Positions 45,092-54,621 of a stretch of 64,000 nucleotides of DNA are shown one piece after another. Origin of the DNA: Clostridium sp. Its GTDB lineage: Bacteria > Bacillota > Clostridia > Clostridiales > Clostridiaceae. The DNA is taken from the NCBI RefSeq assembly GCF_022482905.1, contig NZ_JAKVOI010000001.1:434001-498000 (forward strand), written 5' to 3'. The notes under the pieces were generated by a model that saw only the letters and a list, made by a program, of their open reading frames with translations, did no database searches and was not told the origin of the DNA. A program made the position numbers and the translations under genes. The stretch's first letter is position 1. The number at the start of each line of letters is the position of its first letter.

Positions 45092-46096
45092 ATGGCCAGC
45101 GGTACTAAATATTTGATGAGCATGGGTGAACTCAAGAGAAAAGACAATTCTGTTTTATTTCATAATGAAAAAGGAAATTTTTATTTGCCTATAGAATCCA
45201 CAAGAGAAATATACTGCATGAATGAAATCACGGTAAACAGCAAGTTCCTTGATTTTGCTGCAAAGGCAGGGATGGTAATTCATTTTTTTAATTATTATGG
45301 ATATTACAGCGGAAGCTTTTATCCTAAAGAAAGTCTTGTAAGCGGTAAAGTTACAATAAAGCAGGTAGAAGCTTTTTTGAATAATAGAAATGATATAGCG
45401 AAAGTATTTGTACAAGGTATAGCAGACAATATATGTGAAGTACTTTATCATTACTACAGGCATGATAAAAAAGAAGTATATGATACTGTTGAGTGGATGA
45501 GAAAAAAGGTTCCCCAATATATGAAAAATGATAATCTGGGTATAAAGCAGATATTGAGAATTGAAGGTGAGATATGGCAGAAATTTTATGAGAACTTCAA
45601 GTACATTCTTCCTAAGGATTTTATACTTAATAAAAGGGTGAAAAGGCCACCGGACAACCCCATAAATGCACTTATATCCTTTGGAAATTCCATCTTATAT
45701 TCAAAGACCGTATCTCAAATTTACAACACCCATTTGAATCAGACCATAAGCTATCTACACGAGCCCTCTGAGGGTAGATTTTCCTTAAGCCTTGATCTGT
45801 CTGAAGTTTTCAAACCGGCTATAGTTTACAGGACAATTTTTGAACTTGTAAATACGAAACAGATTCAGGTGAGCAAGCATTTCGATAAAAAGTACAATTA
45901 CTGTCTTTTAAACGAAGAAGGAAAGAAGATATTTGTACAAGCTATTGAACAGAGATTTGAAAGTGTTTTTGATCATAAAAAACTCAAGAGAAAGATAAGT
46001 TACAAGACAGCTATAAAATTGGATGGATACAAGCTTATAAAATATTTGGTGGAAGGTGAGGATTTTAGACCTTTTAGTTTAAAGAATATGATGTAA
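45092..46096 (+). CDS. cas1: CRISPR integrase Cas1 (I-B)
   Basis: A 334-aa metal-dependent spacer integrase. Candidate metal ligands: Glu158 in RIEGEIW, His223 in YLHEP and Asp near 235 in LDLSEVFKP. Length is usual for I-B. It starts at ATG 45092 after GGAGGGTGA. It acts with Cas2 and Cas4 just next to it. Confidence 0.95.
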   Translation: MASGTKYLMSMGELKRKDNSVLFHNEKGNFYLPIESTREIYCMNEITVNSKFLDFAAKAGMVIHFFNYYGYYSGSFYPKESLVSGKVTIKQVEAFLNNRNDIAKVFVQGIADNICEVLYHYYRHDKKEVYDTVEWMRKKVPQYMKNDNLGIKQILRIEGEIWQKFYENFKYILPKDFILNKRVKRPPDNPINALISFGNSILYSKTVSQIYNTHLNQTISYLHEPSEGRFSLSLDLSEVFKPAIVYRTIFELVNTKQIQVSKHFDKKYNYCLLNEEGKKIFVQAIEQRFESVFDHKKLKRKISYKTAIKLDGYKLIKYLVEGEDFRPFSLKNMM

Positions 46097-46116
46097 GAAT
46101 TGGGGGGCAGTGCTTT

Positions 46117-46401
46117 ATGGCGAAAAATTTTAATTTCAATTACGCCTTTGTATTTTATGATGTAAATGAAAAAAGGGTGAACAAAGTGTTTAAGGTATGT
46201 AAGAAATATTTTCACCATCATCAAAATTCTGTTTTTAGGGGAGCTATAACTCCTTCGAAATTGATAAAATTGAAAAGTGAATTGAACAAGATCGTGGAGG
46301 GAACAGATTTTGTAACAATAATAAAACTTATAAATGACAGTTGTTTTGATGAAGAAACTTTGGGAGTAAATGTAAATAATACCGAAAATCTGATACTATG
46401 A
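46117..46401 (+). CDS. cas2: CRISPR adaptation protein Cas2
   Basis: A 94-aa ferredoxin-fold protein with FVFYDVNEKRVNKVFKVCKKYFHHHQNSVF; the Asp in YDV is the usual conserved one. It dimerises between two Cas1 dimers. ATG 46117 lies 21 bp after cas1 and follows GGGGGGC. It is the last gene of the cas operon. Confidence 0.95.
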   Translation: MAKNFNFNYAFVFYDVNEKRVNKVFKVCKKYFHHHQNSVFRGAITPSKLIKLKSELNKIVEGTDFVTIIKLINDSCFDEETLGVNVNNTENLIL

Positions 46402-46424
46402 TTTTTCCAACCAAGTTGAATTTT

Positions 46425-46472
46425 AAAAGTGTTTCAATGTTTTGAGTTGAAATAGATTGAGACACTTTTTAC
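46425..46472 (+). terminator. Terminator of the cas operon
   Basis: AAAAGTGTTTCAAT (46425-46438) pairs with ATTGAGACACTTTT (46456-46469; one G-T pair), ending in T. Confidence 0.75.
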
Positions 46473-46530
46473 TCTATTTAAAAAAATCAAAGTGTTTGGG
46501 GAATTCTTTATTTGTACTGATTTATTTTTT

Positions 46531-46594
46531 ATAATAAAAAAATAAGAAATGGTTATTTTGTACAATTCAATTTTAATATATGATACACCTCGAT
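46531..46594 (+). repeat. Second orphan CRISPR leader end with strongly decayed repeat
   Basis: 46531-46563 matches the array leader end (ATAATAAAAA, then AAGAAATGGTTATTTTG). The next 30 bases (46565-46594, beginning ATTCAATTTTAATAT) agree with the repeat at about 17 of 30 positions. No second repeat is seen. Confidence 0.55.
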
Positions 46595-46664
46595 TAGCTT
46601 AATATTTTAATTTTAAACTTATTAGTATAAATTTAATTTTTAAATAAAATATACCAAAAAGGTA

Positions 46665-46692
46665 TTGATTATTTCTGCTCATATGCTATAAT
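46665..46692 (+). promoter_or_regulatory. Strong extended -10 promoter in the cas2-array 2 gap
   Basis: TTGATT (46665-46670), 16 bp, TGC-TATAAT (46684-46692). Confidence 0.75.
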
Positions 46693-46698
46693 AATAAT

Positions 46699-46765
46699 TA
46701 ATAAATAGCAGCTATCGATTAGAACTTATATTTTATAGCAGCCCACAGGCTGCTCATTTTTTTGT
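46699..46765 (+). ncRNA. Candidate ~65-nt small RNA between cas2 and array 2
   Basis: A strong promoter ends at 46692 and a strong terminator hairpin (AGCAGCC 46737-46743, loop CACA, GGCTGCT 46748-46754, then CATTTTTTT) follows about 45 nt later. Between them is no ATG. So a short non-coding transcript is predicted. It has no visible complementarity to the CRISPR repeat. The function is unknown; a CRISPR regulator or an unrelated sRNA are both possible. Confidence 0.65.
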
Positions 46766-47109
46766 AGTAAGGTTTAATAATCATGTAAAAAAAGAAAAGT
46801 TAAAATTGCTATCATTTTGATGTCTATTTTTTCAATAGAGATTTCTTTACTATTATATTAGCTGTATATTCTATTGACATGTTGTTTCCTATTTGAATGT
46901 ACTTTTACAAGTACATCATATCATAAATTATTTTTCCAACCTACATTACTATTGAATATTCTATAATTAATTGATATAAGTAAGTTTGTAGACATTTTTA
47001 TTGCAGAAATAAAAAAATATCGTAGCAGGTTGGAAAGTTTTTATGAAATGCCTTTATTTTCAATATGTGTAGGGTTATAATAAAAATAAAGAATGGCTTT
47101 TTTACTGTG
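46766..47109 (+). promoter_or_regulatory. Leader of CRISPR array 2
   Basis: About 340 bp without genes. The last 33 bases (47077-47109) match the array 1 leader end. A perfect 8-bp palindrome (ATGTACTT, 4-nt loop, AAGTACAT at 46897-46916) and the inverted pair TTTCCAACCT (46932-46941) / AGGTTGGAAA (around 47027-47036) lie inside; they may serve integration-host binding or pre-crRNA transcription. Confidence 0.7.
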
Positions 47110-49769
47110 GTTGAACCTTAACATGAGATGTATTTAAATCCTTTAATCAAATAATCATTATCCTTTACAGTATACGTTGAACCTTAACATGAGATGTATT
47201 TAAATAAATTGTAGTAGTTAAAGCAATCAGCAGGTTTAGTGTTGAACCTTAACATGAGATGTATTTAAATTGCTTTTCTGGCAATCCATACATAACATCT
47301 TTCCATAGTTGAACCTTAACATGAGATGTATTTAAATAGCTTTGCGTATAAGGGTTTCAGCCTATTCTCTCTGGTTGAACCTTAACATGAGATGTATTTA
47401 AATTAGTATATATATCACCTACCCATTACATATCTTTGGTTGAACCTTAACATGAGATGTATTTAAATCACAATACCATATTCGGATCTGGTACATATAA
47501 GGAAGTTGAACCTTAACATGAGATGTATTTAAATAATGCAGTACAAACAAGCATGAGCATAAGAGGCATAGTTGAACCTTAACATGAGATGTATTTAAAT
47601 TGGCTCTTTTTGCTAGTGCCCAAGCCATTTTTAAAGTTGAACCTTAACATGAGATGTATTTAAATATAAGAAAGGTAGGTGCTTATCTTGAAAATATGTA
47701 TAGTTGAACCTTAACATGAGATGTATTTAAATCCTATTTAATTATACTAAAAAAGAGCACATTTAAGTAGTTGAACCTTAACATGAGATGTATTTAAATG
47801 ATTTATATATATCATCTTTGGTATGATCCTCGCCTGTTGAACCTTAACATGAGATGTATTTAAATAATAGATGATGGAAGGCTATATGATGAAACATCCG
47901 TTGAACCTTAACATGAGATGTATTTAAATTATACTTTAGTATTAAAGCTTGTATCTGTATCATCTGTTGAACCTTAACATGAGATGTATTTAAATCCTGC
48001 TGTCACCGCGATCGTTGGTGCATCTGGCACGTTGAACCTTAACATGAGATGTATTTAAATTTAATTTACCTCCTGTGGGCTTTTAGGATTGTTTTGGTTG
48101 AACCTTAACATGAGATGTATTTAAATGCATCTACATCGGTTATTGGTGGCGTAAAAAAGGGTTGAACCTTAACATGAGATGTATTTAAATTTAAATCGAA
48201 TAATTTAATAGAAAGTAGTTATAAATGTTGAACCTTAACATGAGATGTATTTAAATCCTATTTAATTATACTAAAAAAGAGCACATTTAAGTAGTTGAAC
48301 CTTAACATGAGATGTATTTAAATGATTTATATATATCATCTTTGGTATGATCCTCGCCTGTTGAACCTTAACATGAGATGTATTTAAATAGCGTGGATAA
48401 ACTTTAGAAGGTCAGAGATAGCTAGTTGAACCTTAACATGAGATGTATTTAAATTTTTGCAGGTCACCAGGATGTAACTAGTGAAGTTAACGTTGAACCT
48501 TAACATGAGATGTATTTAAATATTTTTAGAAGTAAGGTCTCAAATAGTTCCTGGAAGGTTGAACCTTAACATGAGATGTATTTAAATTATAATTTACATA
48601 GTAAGCACGCATTTCAATATAGTTGAACCTTAACATGAGATGTATTTAAATATCCCGCAGTATCGGGGATAGTATTTATAGGTATTTGTTGAACCTTAAC
48701 ATGAGATGTATTTAAATCTGTTGTAATTTAAGTCATAAGTGCTGTCGTTTATGTTGAACCTTAACATGAGATGTATTTAAATACTCGAATCCCTTTTTAT
48801 CTGCCATAACCGCCTGGGTTGAACCTTAACATGAGATGTATTTAAATAGGATTTCTTTGCTACATGGGGTCCAGTATTGATTGGTTGAACCTTAACATGA
48901 GATGTATTTAAATCTCTTAGATATAATTACGCTTGTACTAAACTTTGGGTTGAACCTTAACATGAGATGTATTTAAATACTGCTGAATCTAAAGGCAGGG
49001 GACGTAATAGAGGAGTTGAACCTTAACATGAGATGTATTTAAATTAACAAGCCCTAACAATATTAAATATATATTTTTAGGTTGAACCTTAACATGAGAT
49101 GTATTTAAATTACCCACATCTTCGGTAGTCTTTCCGTATTTATCCGGTTGAACCTTAACATGAGATGTATTTAAATAATTTAAGCAAGGCATGATTTGCT
49201 ACAGGGGTTCTGTTGAACCTTAACATGAGATGTATTTAAATCGATATGTATTTGGTAGGTGATTGAATGAAAACTGTGTTGAACCTTAACATGAGATGTA
49301 TTTAAATAAATAGGCTATAGAATAATTTGCACTTTTATTTTCGTTGAACCTTAACATGAGATGTATTTAAATTAGTGGGACATGAAAATGCTACACTTGA
49401 ATTTTAGTTGAACCTTAACATGAGATGTATTTAAATGTTCTGATAGCACTTTTGTAGCTAGTGGTAATCTTAGGTTGAACCTTAACATGAGATGTATTTA
49501 AATAGGGTTAAGTCAAACATTAAAAAATTATTTTAAAAAGTTGAACCTTAACATGAGATGTATTTAAATTTTTCAGACCTTAGCACAAACTTCTGGATCT
49601 GCTTTGTTGAACCTTAACATGAGATGTATTTAAACAGAGGGATAAGGGCATCTGATTCACCCTTGGGGAATGTTGAACCTTAACATATGAGATGTATTTA
49701 AACGGATCTATTTCATTCCCTATAAAATCATCCTTTTCAGTTGAACCTCAACATGAGATGTATTTAAAT
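47110..49769 (+). CRISPR. CRISPR array 2 (41 repeats, 40 spacers)
   Basis: Forty-one repeats beginning GTTGAACCTTAACATGAG and ending GTATTTAAAT, period 64-68 bp. Repeats 39-41 (49606, 49672, 49740) are changed: repeats 39 and 40 end in C, 40 has a 2-bp insertion (ACATATGAG), and 41 has CTCAAC. Decay at the right end fits a leader on the left. Spacers 10 and 11 (47733-47769, 47800-47835) recur as spacers 18 and 19 (48257-48293, 48324-48359). Spacer 32 (49177-49211) equals the first spacer of array 1. Confidence 0.98.
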
Positions 49770-50357
49770 GTAGAATCAGTATGCTGTCGTAGAATAATAA
49801 AGCAAGTTTAGAATTTATAGCTTTTGGAAGAAATCATAAACGATTCAAGTCAGTACAAGATATCTTTATGATATGTATACAACCTATATCAGTATACAAT
49901 TTTCATTTATTTTATTGATATTAAAATCTCTTTAATATATATTTTTTCTTTAATTCTAGATTTGGATGAAAATAGCTTGAATCTTTTTGAATATAACAAG
50001 TGGATTTCTGAACTATTTTAAGGTTTATATTGGAATGTTTTAATTTATTTGGAATTTGCGTAATTTCTTCTTTTAAGATTTTTATAGAAGAGTTCATTGA
50101 TTAAAATTATGTATAAATGGTGTAGTACGGTCAAGTGCTGTTTTAAGACTACTATTCTTGTAGAGTTTACGAGTACAAAAATAACGTAAGGAAGGGTTTC
50201 TCATATAGAAAAAGATCACAAGTTCCCATATCCGTCAGTATAGTTTTGCCAACAGTTACAGTATCTTATTGAAATGGAAACCCAGGCTACGAAGATTCTG
50301 ATATTGAGGCAATAAACCATAATATTTTTTATAAGTTTGTGATGGTTGCTATTTTCG
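49770..50357. other. Gene-free region after array 2
   Basis: About 590 bp with only short frames broken by stops, such as a plus-strand piece reading EFIAFGRNHKRFKSVQD near 49810 and a minus-strand piece reading TILTDMGTCDLFLYEKPF near 50190. They may be the remains of a transposase or other gene; I cannot name a family. Confidence 0.4.
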
Positions 50358-50666
50358 TTAAGCTGTAACGCCTTTAAGTCCAAATCTTGGCTTCATGAAA
50401 AGTAATTTTGGCTTTTGATAAACATTTATATTGTCAGTGACCTTTAGAGTTTTTAATACAAATAGTTTGATACCATTATATTCATAGATATTATACAGTT
50501 CTTTATCTCTTACTTCTGTTTCAAAAACTACCTTAATTTTGATAATTTTAACGTTATTGTGAACATTTCCACAATCACAGTCTACTGATGTATTTTTAAC
50601 AGATGTTACGAAACATAAATTTCTGCCTTTAACATAATTTAAGGCTTTATCTTGAATTTTCAACAT
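50358..50666 (-). CDS. Small HesB/CC-Se-motif-like protein
   Basis: A 102-aa protein: KIQDKALNYVKGRNLCFVTS, a CDCG motif in the middle, and VTDNINVYQKPKLLFMKP near the end. The pattern resembles small clostridial HesB-like proteins with a CC or Cys-selenocysteine motif, here CDCG. ATG 50666 follows GGGGGAG on the minus strand; a longer frame from 50699 lacks a ribosome site. The function is unknown. Confidence 0.5.
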   Translation of the reverse strand: MLKIQDKALNYVKGRNLCFVTSVKNTSVDCDCGNVHNNVKIIKIKVVFETEVRDKELYNIYEYNGIKLFVLKTLKVTDNINVYQKPKLLFMKPRFGLKGVTA

Positions 50667-50781
50667 GATTGGACTCCCCCACTTGTATAGATAATGCATT
50701 TTAAATTATCTACAAATTAAATAATTATTTTCTACATATTGATAATACATAATTAATGTGTAGATCTTATGAAGATACTAA

Positions 50782-50841
50782 AATATGCTGCCCATGGATA
50801 AATAATTCTACTTTTAACTGTTATACCACGGGAGCATATCA
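50782..50841 (-). terminator. Likely terminator of the aminotransferase pair
   Basis: On the minus strand a stem GATATGCTCCCGTGG pairs imperfectly with CCATGGGCAGCATAT, followed by TTTTAG. It lies just after the stop of the gene at 50880. Confidence 0.55.
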
Positions 50842-50879
50842 AAATTTTTACAGTATTTCATATTTTATTTTTTCTAAAC

Positions 50880-52001
50880 TTACTTTTTATAGAATTTTTT
50901 TATAGTATCGCACACAAAATCTATTTCTTTTTCAGTTATTTCAGGATAGATTGGAAGAGCTATGACTTCTTTTGAAAGTTTCTCAGCTACCGGGAAATCC
51001 CCTTTTTTATATCCAAGATAACTGAAGCACTTTTGAAGGTGAAGTGGTATTGGATAGTAGATGCTGTTGCCTATTTCATTTTCTTTTAAATATGCTGCTA
51101 ATTCGTCGCGATTTTCTGCAAGTATATTAAATACATAATAAACTCCATGCTGATTTCCCTTTATTTTAGGAAATTTTATGTGCTGGCAGTCGGAAAGCCT
51201 TTCTTCATATAATTTTGCAGCAACAGCTCTCTTTTCTATTGCATTGTTGATGTATTTAAGTTTGACTAAAAGTATTGCAGCTTGAATAGTATCCAATCTT
51301 GAATTATAGCCTATGTAATCATAGTGATATTTTTTGGAGGCTCCATGTACTCTGAACATTTTAGCATGTTTTCCAAGTTCATCATCATTTGTGACTATCA
51401 TTCCTGCATCACCATAGGAGCCCAGAGTTTTTGTAGGGAAAAATGAAAATATACCCATGTCTCCTATAGTACCGGAATGCCTGAATTCTGTACTATTTCC
51501 CTTCCATCTCATGCCGAAGGCTTCGGCTGCATCTTCAAGTACTTTTAAATTGTGCGATCTGGCTATTCCCATTATCTTATCCATATTGCACATTTGGGAA
51601 AACAGGTGTATGGGAAGTATTCCAGCGGTTTTGTCTGTAATTTTTTCTTCTATCCTGTCCGGGTCCATGCTGAAGCTATCTTCATCTATGTCTACAAATA
51701 CAGGTTTTGCATTGTGTTTTGCAAGACAGGAAGCTGATGCAAGAAATGTAAAAGGAGAGGTTATTACTTCTTTTCCATCCTTGAAGCCAAGTATATCTGA
51801 AGCTATTACCAGGGCATCTGTACCTGATGCCACACCTACTGCGTATTTTGCCCCGGTATATTTTTTAACGGCATCCTCAAGGCTTGATACCTCGTTTCCA
51901 AGTATAAAATTTCCGCTCTCAAGTACTTTTGATATGGCATTGTCAAATTCCAATTTTTTTTCATGATATTCTCTTTGAGGACTGTAAAAATTAACTTTCA
52001 T
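50880..52001 (-). CDS. DegT/DnrJ/EryC1/StrS aminotransferase
   Basis: A 373-aa PLP enzyme of nucleotide-sugar aminotransferase type. The PLP lysine is in FFPTKTLGSYGDAG; VASGTDALVIA and EDAAEAFG are the other marks. It should put an amino group on a keto-sugar nucleotide for a surface glycan. ATG 52001 follows AGGTGG on the minus strand. It lies 21 bp after a second gene of the same family; the two share only modest similarity by eye. Confidence 0.9.
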   Translation of the reverse strand: MKVNFYSPQREYHEKKLEFDNAISKVLESGNFILGNEVSSLEDAVKKYTGAKYAVGVASGTDALVIASDILGFKDGKEVITSPFTFLASASCLAKHNAKPVFVDIDEDSFSMDPDRIEEKITDKTAGILPIHLFSQMCNMDKIMGIARSHNLKVLEDAAEAFGMRWKGNSTEFRHSGTIGDMGIFSFFPTKTLGSYGDAGMIVTNDDELGKHAKMFRVHGASKKYHYDYIGYNSRLDTIQAAILLVKLKYINNAIEKRAVAAKLYEERLSDCQHIKFPKIKGNQHGVYYVFNILAENRDELAAYLKENEIGNSIYYPIPLHLQKCFSYLGYKKGDFPVAEKLSKEVIALPIYPEITEKEIDFVCDTIKKFYKK

Positions 52002-52022
52002 ATATTAATCCACCTTATAATA

Positions 52023-53201
52023 TTATTTTTTGATTTTTTCTACAACATCTATTAGATTTTCTATAACATACTCTGCATCCCCTTTTGAAAGTGTAGAATA
52101 CATTGGAAGAGTTATTTCATTTTTATATTGCTCGTAGGCATTTGGATAATCTTTTATTGAATACCCAAAATTTTTATATGCAGTAAACATTGGAAGTGGT
52201 GTAAAGTGTACATTGGTTGCGATATCTCTGTCCGCCATGGCTTTTATAACTTCATTTCTGTCTTTCTCTTTAAAGTTTCTGAGCCTGAGCGTATATAGAT
52301 GATATGAGGTTACAGTGTCATTTTGCCTTTCGAAAGGAATTATTGCCCAATCTTTGTCTTTCAACGCATCTGTATATACGTCGAATATCACTTTGCGCCT
52401 TTTCAGCATATTTTCATAACGGGAAAGCTGAACAAGACCTATTGCCGCATTTATATCTGTCATGTTGCATTTATATCCAGGGTATATTATATCATATTTC
52501 CATGCACCTGCTTTCATCTTTGAAAGTGCATCTTTTGACTGTCCGTGAAGGGACATCAATTTAAGATCCTTTGTCAGATCCTTTTTGCCAAGCAGTTCGT
52601 TGTCATTGAAAGTTACTGCGCCGCCTTCTGCCGTAGTTAAATTTTTTACTGCATGAAAGGAAAATACATGGGCATCCAGTTGTGATCCCACTTTTTTGCC
52701 TTTGTAGCTTGCACCGAATGCATGGGCGGAATCGGCTACAAGTAGTATGTCTTCACGTCCCTTTGCTCTGAGCACTTCGTGAATTTTATCATAATCAACA
52801 GGTACTCCGGCAATATCTACAGAGTATATAGCCTTTGTATTTGGTTTTATGGCATCATATAATTTATCTATGTCTATAAGGAAAGTATCTTTTTTCACAT
52901 CCACGAAAGTAGGTTTTATTCCTCTATGAATGGATACACTTGCAGTGGCCGTATAGGTGTATGGTGTTGTTATAACATCATCGCCTTCTTTTATGTCAAA
53001 TACCTGAAGGAGGAGTTCCAACCCGGCAGTTGCATTTCCAACTGCTACTGCATGATTTGCTTTACAGTACTCTGCCAGTTGTTTTTCAAATTCCGCAGTT
53101 TTAGGACCGGTAGTTATCCATCCCGATTTTAATACCTCTATTGCGGCATTTATTTCATCCTGTGTTATATCAGGCGGAGAAAATGAAATTTTTCTATTCA
53201 T
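52023..53201 (-). CDS. DegT/DnrJ/EryC1/StrS aminotransferase (second copy)
   Basis: A 392-aa PLP enzyme with the lysine in FSFHAVKNLTTAEGGAV, plus GNATAGLELLL and ADSAHAFGASYKG, closest in look to the WecE/ArnB/PseC-like branch. ATG 53201 is taken as start since the first ATG (53210) is too near AAAGGAT. It precedes the other aminotransferase. No glycosyltransferase or dehydratase is seen nearby, so the sugar substrate is made elsewhere. Confidence 0.9.
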   Translation of the reverse strand: MNRKISFSPPDITQDEINAAIEVLKSGWITTGPKTAEFEKQLAEYCKANHAVAVGNATAGLELLLQVFDIKEGDDVITTPYTYTATASVSIHRGIKPTFVDVKKDTFLIDIDKLYDAIKPNTKAIYSVDIAGVPVDYDKIHEVLRAKGREDILLVADSAHAFGASYKGKKVGSQLDAHVFSFHAVKNLTTAEGGAVTFNDNELLGKKDLTKDLKLMSLHGQSKDALSKMKAGAWKYDIIYPGYKCNMTDINAAIGLVQLSRYENMLKRRKVIFDVYTDALKDKDWAIIPFERQNDTVTSYHLYTLRLRNFKEKDRNEVIKAMADRDIATNVHFTPLPMFTAYKNFGYSIKDYPNAYEQYKNEITLPMYSTLSKGDAEYVIENLIDVVEKIKK

Positions 53202-53243
53202 AAAAATCATATCCTTTCAATATTTAAAAATTAATATAATAGA

Positions 53244-54443
53244 TTACGGATTGGCACTGAAGAATCCAGTGTCCTTAGTTACATATATCCAGCCATTTTT
53301 TATTATTTCAGAATGCAGAAAATCTGTCAAACTTTTGAGTTCATTCCTCGAAAATGTACTTTTTTTATTTCCGGGTATTGAAAATATATAGTCCATAAGA
53401 GCTGATTCATCGGTTATTTTCAGACTGTCTGGATATTTTTTCAGATTTATATTTTTAAACCATTTTTCCATCTTTTTCAGGCCGTTTTCAAGTTGAAAAT
53501 TCTCTGTAAGGGTCCAGCTGTTAAAAGTAAGTTTTCTGGAATTAAATAAATTGATTATATCACGCATTTCCTTCATATGATTTTTCCCAACAGTAGAGGC
53601 ATATATTGTCCCATGAGGTTTAAGCACCCTGCGTATTTCAGAAAATGCAGAATCTATATTCGAAATATGATAAAGCATGTTGTTTGCAATCACAATATCA
53701 AAACTAGCATCATCAAATGGAATTTTCTGTGCATCAACTACTCCGAAGATAAATTTCCCCAAATTTTTTTCTAGGTTTGTTTTAGCATCTTTTATCATAC
53801 CTTTGGAAAAGTCAGTGAGAACTATTTCCCAGCCTTCTGGTATTCTGTCTAGATTTTTCTGCCACAGTTCACCATCACCGCAGCCAAGTTCCAATATGCT
53901 GGAATTTTCTCCAATGTTGAGCTGGTCAAAGAACCAGTGCATCCATCCTTCTTTATTTGTACTGAATAATTCATGAATTCTTATCCTTGCCCTTAAGTTG
54001 GAAGCATTTTCATATTGACTCATCCATTGTTGATCCGTGTTTATTACATTTATTATATTTATAAATTTATCCCAGTTCAATGTAGTGTTCGTATTCAGCA
54101 TGGATATGGCTTCATCTATGGATTTTATTACTGTTTCCATATGATTTATCTTTTCTTTCATTATAGATCTCTGTATTTCCAGAGATTTTTTAAAGTCACT
54201 GTCTTCCATATCGTAATTTATTACTTTCTGTATTTCTTTTAGGGAGAGTCCTATAAATTTCAATGTTAAAATTTTTTGCAGTTTTCCAAAATCCGATTTA
54301 CTGTATAATCTATGCCCAGACTTATTATAACCACATGGTTTCAATAGATTTATCCTGTCATAGTATCTCAAAGTTCTAAGAGTAACATTAGCTTTTTTTG
54401 AGAATTCTCCCGTGGTAAATATTGGAGATTTATTATTAACCAT
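53244..54443 (-). CDS. MerR regulator fused to a SAM-dependent methyltransferase
   Basis: A 399-aa two-domain protein. Residues about 8-120 are a MerR-type winged helix and dimer coil (FTTGEFSKKANVTLRTLRYYDRINLLKP). From about 160 there is a class I methyltransferase with ILELGCGDGELW, DAQKIPF and ANNMLYHI. The methyltransferase could act as sensor of its substrate or make a product that controls the DNA-binding part. ATG 54443 follows GGGAGGTG. Its promoter has a 19-bp spacer with a palindrome, typical for MerR autoregulation. Confidence 0.88.
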   Translation of the reverse strand: MVNNKSPIFTTGEFSKKANVTLRTLRYYDRINLLKPCGYNKSGHRLYSKSDFGKLQKILTLKFIGLSLKEIQKVINYDMEDSDFKKSLEIQRSIMKEKINHMETVIKSIDEAISMLNTNTTLNWDKFINIINVINTDQQWMSQYENASNLRARIRIHELFSTNKEGWMHWFFDQLNIGENSSILELGCGDGELWQKNLDRIPEGWEIVLTDFSKGMIKDAKTNLEKNLGKFIFGVVDAQKIPFDDASFDIVIANNMLYHISNIDSAFSEIRRVLKPHGTIYASTVGKNHMKEMRDIINLFNSRKLTFNSWTLTENFQLENGLKKMEKWFKNINLKKYPDSLKITDESALMDYIFSIPGNKKSTFSRNELKSLTDFLHSEIIKNGWIYVTKDTGFFSANP

Positions 54444-54460
54444 TTTACACCTCCCAGAAT

Positions 54461-54491
54461 ATATTAGCACATTACGTAATGTAATGCACAA
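54461..54491 (-). promoter_or_regulatory. MerR-type promoter with 19-bp spacer and palindrome
   Basis: On the minus strand TTGTGC (54491-54486), 19 bp, TAATAT (54466-54461). The spacer contains the perfect palindrome ACATTACGTAATGT (54469-54482). A long spacer with a central dyad is the hallmark of MerR-activated promoters. Confidence 0.75.
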
Positions 54492-54621
54492 TAGCCTATT
54501 TAAGATCTTACTATAGCAAGTTTTCTATAAATTCGCTCAAAATTTGTCGGAAAATATTTTTAAAATATATTTTGGATCAGATAATTTATAAAAGGCAGCA
54601 TATGCTGCCCAATCAAATCAT

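Noticed and set aside
46565-46765. A second CreTA unit (orphan leader/decayed repeat plus the predicted small RNA)
   Set aside because: The bases after the decayed repeat (TAGCTTAATATT) show no convincing seed match near the small-RNA promoter; only the leader relic and the sRNA are reported.
47419-49192. Minus-strand open frames within array 2
   Set aside because: They consist of translated repeats (LNTSHVKVQ-type units) and random spacers; not genes.
49770-50357. Insertion sequence or transposase gene
   Set aside because: Only short frames with stops; no terminal repeats, no clear catalytic motifs.
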